A DNA stretch of 26,390 nt from DAIDJM01 sp964250215. Its GTDB lineage: Bacteria > Pseudomonadota > Alphaproteobacteria > Acetobacterales > Acetobacteraceae. Both the position numbers and the translations under genes were made by a program. The notes below the pieces were generated by a model, which saw nothing but the letters and a program-made list of their open reading frames with translations, was not told the origin of the DNA and made no database searches. This document shows, piece after piece, positions 24,731 to 26,390 of the stretch (position 1 is the first letter of the stretch; each line of letters starts with the position of its first letter). The stretch spans positions 1 through 26,390 of the forward strand of contig CAXUEX010000024.1 of assembly GCA_964250215.1 (NCBI GenBank), written 5' to 3'.

Positions 24731-25249
24731 TTACGCGCGCGCGCTCTGGCTGCCAAGAAGCGCGTCCAGTTGCTCGAACGTCTCGCACAACCCGCTGGTG
24801 TTGCCCGAGGCGATGGCGCCATCGAGCGCTTCCTTCGAAGGATAGAGGTCGTGCATGACGACCAGGGTCTCGGCGCCGCGTTCTTCGAAGGTGACCGTAG
24901 TGACGGGGCCGCCTTCGCCGCCTTCGTCGTTCGTCCAGACCAGGCGGGAGGGCGGCACGACTTCGATGTAGCGGCCGAAGAACGCCATGGGCTGTTCCGA
25001 GGCAGGGTGGCCGAACACGAAACGGTAGGTGCCGCCCGTACGAACATCGGCCTCGCAGGAAATGAACGATACGCCGTAGGTTTTCGGGGTCCACCATTGC
25101 TTGAGCAGTTCGGGCGTGGTCCATGCCTCGAACACCAGGCGCGCGGGGGCATTGAAGGTTCGCGTAACGACCATCTCACGCTCGGATTTTCGTTCCACAT
25201 TCGTTCGGTTCTTGCCAGAGGCGGGATTACTTTCTGCTTTTGCGTGCAT
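24731..25249 (-). CDS. SRPBCC/AHSA1-domain protein
   Basis: The 172-aa protein has an AHSA1 (START-like, SRPBCC) domain from about residue 24: VVTRTFNAPARLVFEAWTTPELLKQWW, a middle GGTYRFVFGHP, and the terminal helix SGLCETFEQLDALL. The fold forms a deep hydrophobic pocket that usually binds a small lipophilic molecule. The first 23 residues are a charged leader. The frame is open further upstream, but the ATG at 25249 has a perfect AAGGAGAAAG about five bases upstream. The gene overlaps the end of the ArsR-type gene by 23 bp and must be co-transcribed with it. ArsR-AHSA1 pairs are frequent in soil bacteria; the ligand and role are not known from sequence. Confidence 0.92.
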   Translation of the reverse strand: MHAKAESNPASGKNRTNVERKSEREMVVTRTFNAPARLVFEAWTTPELLKQWWTPKTYGVSFISCEADVRTGGTYRFVFGHPASEQPMAFFGRYIEVVPPSRLVWTNDEGGEGGPVTTVTFEERGAETLVVMHDLYPSKEALDGAIASGNTSGLCETFEQLDALLGSQSARA

Positions 25250-25589
25250 CGACTTTCTCCTTCCGTTTGAGTGCCTCGACAACCTCGTCCAGCGCGTCAA
25301 AGCGGGCGTGCCAGAGCTGGCGGTAGGTCTCGATCCACGCCGCCTCTTCCGCCAGCCGGCGCGGGCCGAGCTTGCAGGTGCGGACGCGGCCGATTTTCTC
25401 CGTGGCGACGAGCCCGGCCTGTTCCAGGACGCCAACGTGCTTCTTCATGCCCGTCAGCGTCATGTGGAACTTCTCGGCAAGGTCGGTGATCGAAGCGTCG
25501 GCGCGCCCGAGCTGCTGCAGAACGCCGCGCCGTGTGGCGTCCGACAGAGCGGCGAAGGAGGCATCGAAGCTTGCTAAACACTGAACCAT
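25227..25589 (-). CDS. ArsR-family transcriptional repressor
   Basis: The 120-aa protein is a winged helix-turn-helix regulator of the ArsR/SmtB type. FAALSDATRRGVLQQL (12-27) begins the DNA-binding domain, the recognition part is DLAEKFHMTLTGMKKHVGVLEQAGLV (36-61), and the wing is KIGRVRTCKL. The metal-site motif ELCVCD of classic ArsR is missing, so it belongs to the metal-independent branch usually paired with AHSA1 proteins. The start ATG at 25589 has no Shine-Dalgarno, and a good promoter (TTGCAT-N17-TAAACA) ends only nine bases before it, which points to a leaderless message. A perfect 15-bp inverted repeat covers the start codon and the -10 box. Autorepression is therefore very likely. 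Confidence 0.93.
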   Translation of the reverse strand: MVQCLASFDASFAALSDATRRGVLQQLGRADASITDLAEKFHMTLTGMKKHVGVLEQAGLVATEKIGRVRTCKLGPRRLAEEAAWIETYRQLWHARFDALDEVVEALKRKEKVDARKSRK

Positions 25590-25605
25590 CTGGTTCAGTG
25601 TTTAG
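25574..25605. promoter_or_regulatory. Palindromic operator over arsR-type start codon
   Basis: The arms CTAAACACTGAACCA (25574-25588) and TGGTTCAGTGTTTAG (25591-25605) are perfect reverse complements with a 2-base centre. The repeat covers the ATG (25589-25587, reverse strand) and the -10 hexamer of the putative promoter. Size and symmetry suit a dimeric winged-helix repressor, most simply the encoded ArsR-type protein. Confidence 0.8.
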
Positions 25606-25627
25606 AGCCAGGTCTGGCGTGATGCAA
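25599..25627 (-). promoter_or_regulatory. Putative sigma-70 promoter of the arsR-SRPBCC operon
   Basis: On the reverse strand TTGCAT (25627-25622) and TAAACA (25604-25599) are separated by 17 bases. Initiation six or seven bases downstream would fall within a few bases of the ATG at 25589, giving a nearly leaderless mRNA. The -10 box lies inside the palindromic operator. The spacer contains the short palindrome GCCAG-GT-CTGGC. Confidence 0.6.
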
Positions 25628-25673
25628 GGGAAATCGGCGGCCTGGCGCCCTTTTTGCGAAAATCTAGTGGCGG

Positions 25674-26390
25674 CTATCGCGCCGAGAGGCCGAGGCGGGC
25701 GAGGGTTTCGCGGAAATGCGGCGGCGGTTCGGCTTGCAGCGCGAGTTCGCCGCCGTTGGGGTGCGGCAGCGCGAGGGCGCGGGCGTGCAGGTGCAGTTGT
25801 TTCGGGTAGCCATCTACCTGGGCGCGTTCGCCGCCGTATTTCGGGTCGCCCAGGATGGGGGTGCCGAGCGCGGCGGCGTGGACGCGGAGCTGGTGCGTGC
25901 GGCCGGTGCGGGGGTGCATGCCGAGCAGCGCGAAATGCTGGCCGGTGGCATCCAGCGTTTCGTAATCGGTGATGGCTTCTGTGCCTGGCTCGGGATCGGC
26001 GAGGCTGAGATGGGTGCCGGTCTGGGTGCGGGCGAGCGGCAGGGCGATACGGGCGCGCGGCATTTCCGGCCGGCCGACCGTGATGGCCCAGTAGGTTTTT
26101 TCCACGCGGCGTTCGCGGAACATGGCGGCGAGCTTGGCGGCGGCGCCGGGGGTGCGGGCGAGCAGCAGCAGGCCGGAGGTGTCGCGATCGATGCGGTGCA
26201 CCAGGCGGGGGCGTTCGTCGTTGTGACGTAATGTTTCGAGCATGGCGTCGATATGGCGAATTATGCCGGGGCCGCCTTGCACCGAGAGGCCGGGGGGTTT
26301 GTTCAGCGCGACCACCGCATCGTCCTGATAGACGATCATGGCGCGGAGTTCGGCCGCGTCGCGCGGGCTGGGTTCGGCGCGCGGCGCGGG
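25674..26390 (-). CDS. RluC/RluD-type 23S rRNA pseudouridine synthase, 5' partial
   Basis: The gene converts specific uridines of 23S rRNA to pseudouridine. The visible 238 codons contain the catalytic domain: VVALNKPPGLSVQGG, the active-site motif HRIDRDTSG with the catalytic first Asp, and GRTHQLRVHAAALGTPILGDPKYGG. The frame stays open to the right edge. The 17 codons before the first ATG (26339) read like the linker of RluC proteins (SPRDAAELRA), so the start and probably an N-terminal S4 RNA-binding domain lie outside the window. RluC is the likeliest member because of the length and the linker, but RluD is not ruled out. The stop lies about 70 bp before the arsR-type promoter region. 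Confidence 0.92.
   Translation of the reverse strand, partial: PAPRAEPSPRDAAELRAMIVYQDDAVVALNKPPGLSVQGGPGIIRHIDAMLETLRHNDERPRLVHRIDRDTSGLLLLARTPGAAAKLAAMFRERRVEKTYWAITVGRPEMPRARIALPLARTQTGTHLSLADPEPGTEAITDYETLDATGQHFALLGMHPRTGRTHQLRVHAAALGTPILGDPKYGGERAQVDGYPKQLHLHARALALPHPNGGELALQAEPPPHFRETLARLGLSAR

Noticed and set aside
25636..25655. GGCG/CGCC hairpin followed by TTTTT on the + strand
   Set aside because: It looks like an intrinsic terminator, but no + strand gene ends nearby and the stem is only four bp; on the reverse strand there is no T-run.

Overview
The window is very GC-rich chromosomal DNA. It looks like an alphaproteobacterium of the Rhodospirillales, most likely an Acetobacteraceae. 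The pointers are a PQQ-biosynthesis cluster coupled to an aldehyde dehydrogenase, a hopanoid radical-SAM gene (hpnH), ordinary housekeeping genes with alphaproteobacterial features, and an alphaproteobacterial-type ECF42 sigma factor. The family assignment is inference; no rRNA or tRNA gene is present to confirm it. Both edges cut genes: a DUF2807-type membrane protein on the left and an rluC-like pseudouridine synthase on the right.

Region 1 (2-3642, + strand) is a tight run: the partial DUF2807/transmembrane protein, cysS, a secreted DUF305 protein and a TrmJ-like SPOUT methyltransferase. The last three are chained by two 4-base overlaps with GTG starts. Region 2 (3703-7729, - strand) reads right to left as pqqA, pqqC, pqqE, an NAD-dependent aldehyde dehydrogenase, and a small four-helix membrane protein. 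pqqB and pqqD, normally part of this operon, are absent here. Divergent from pqqA is hpnH (+), which is convergent with a secreted beta-propeller-like protein (-); a perfect stem-loop separates the two.

Region 3 (10284-17070) starts with a probable 56-aa reverse-strand gene. It continues on the + strand with a nucleoside deaminase, a FolM-like pteridine reductase, fabI, aroC, an unrecognised 392-aa protein, a small 54-aa protein and guaA. Between fabI and aroC lies a striking repeat made of 7-bp units folded into a 21-bp perfect inverted repeat. It occupies the whole aroC leader.

Region 4 (17215-18867) is an ECF42-type signalling unit: a DGPF/YCII-domain protein overlapping an ECF sigma factor with the long C-terminal extension. 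It is preceded by a sequence that matches the promoter motif I recall for ECF42 factors, so self-regulation is likely. Region 5 (19028-24710) is a Crp/Fnr-type regulator divergent from a five-gene operon: TauD/TfdA-type dioxygenase, MmgE/PrpD protein, AtuA-like (DUF1446) protein, DUF4387 protein and alpha/beta hydrolase. It is most likely a catabolic pathway for an unknown organic acid or ester, and it is the best candidate for undescribed biochemistry in the window.

Region 6 (24731-25627, - strand) is an ArsR-type repressor with an AHSA1/SRPBCC protein. A perfect 15-bp inverted repeat covers both the -10 box and the start codon, so the repressor mRNA is probably leaderless and autorepressed. 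The rluC-like gene closes the window. With the 56-aa gene included, no stretch longer than 300 bases lacks a gene. No CRISPR array, insertion sequence, RNA gene or phage gene was seen.
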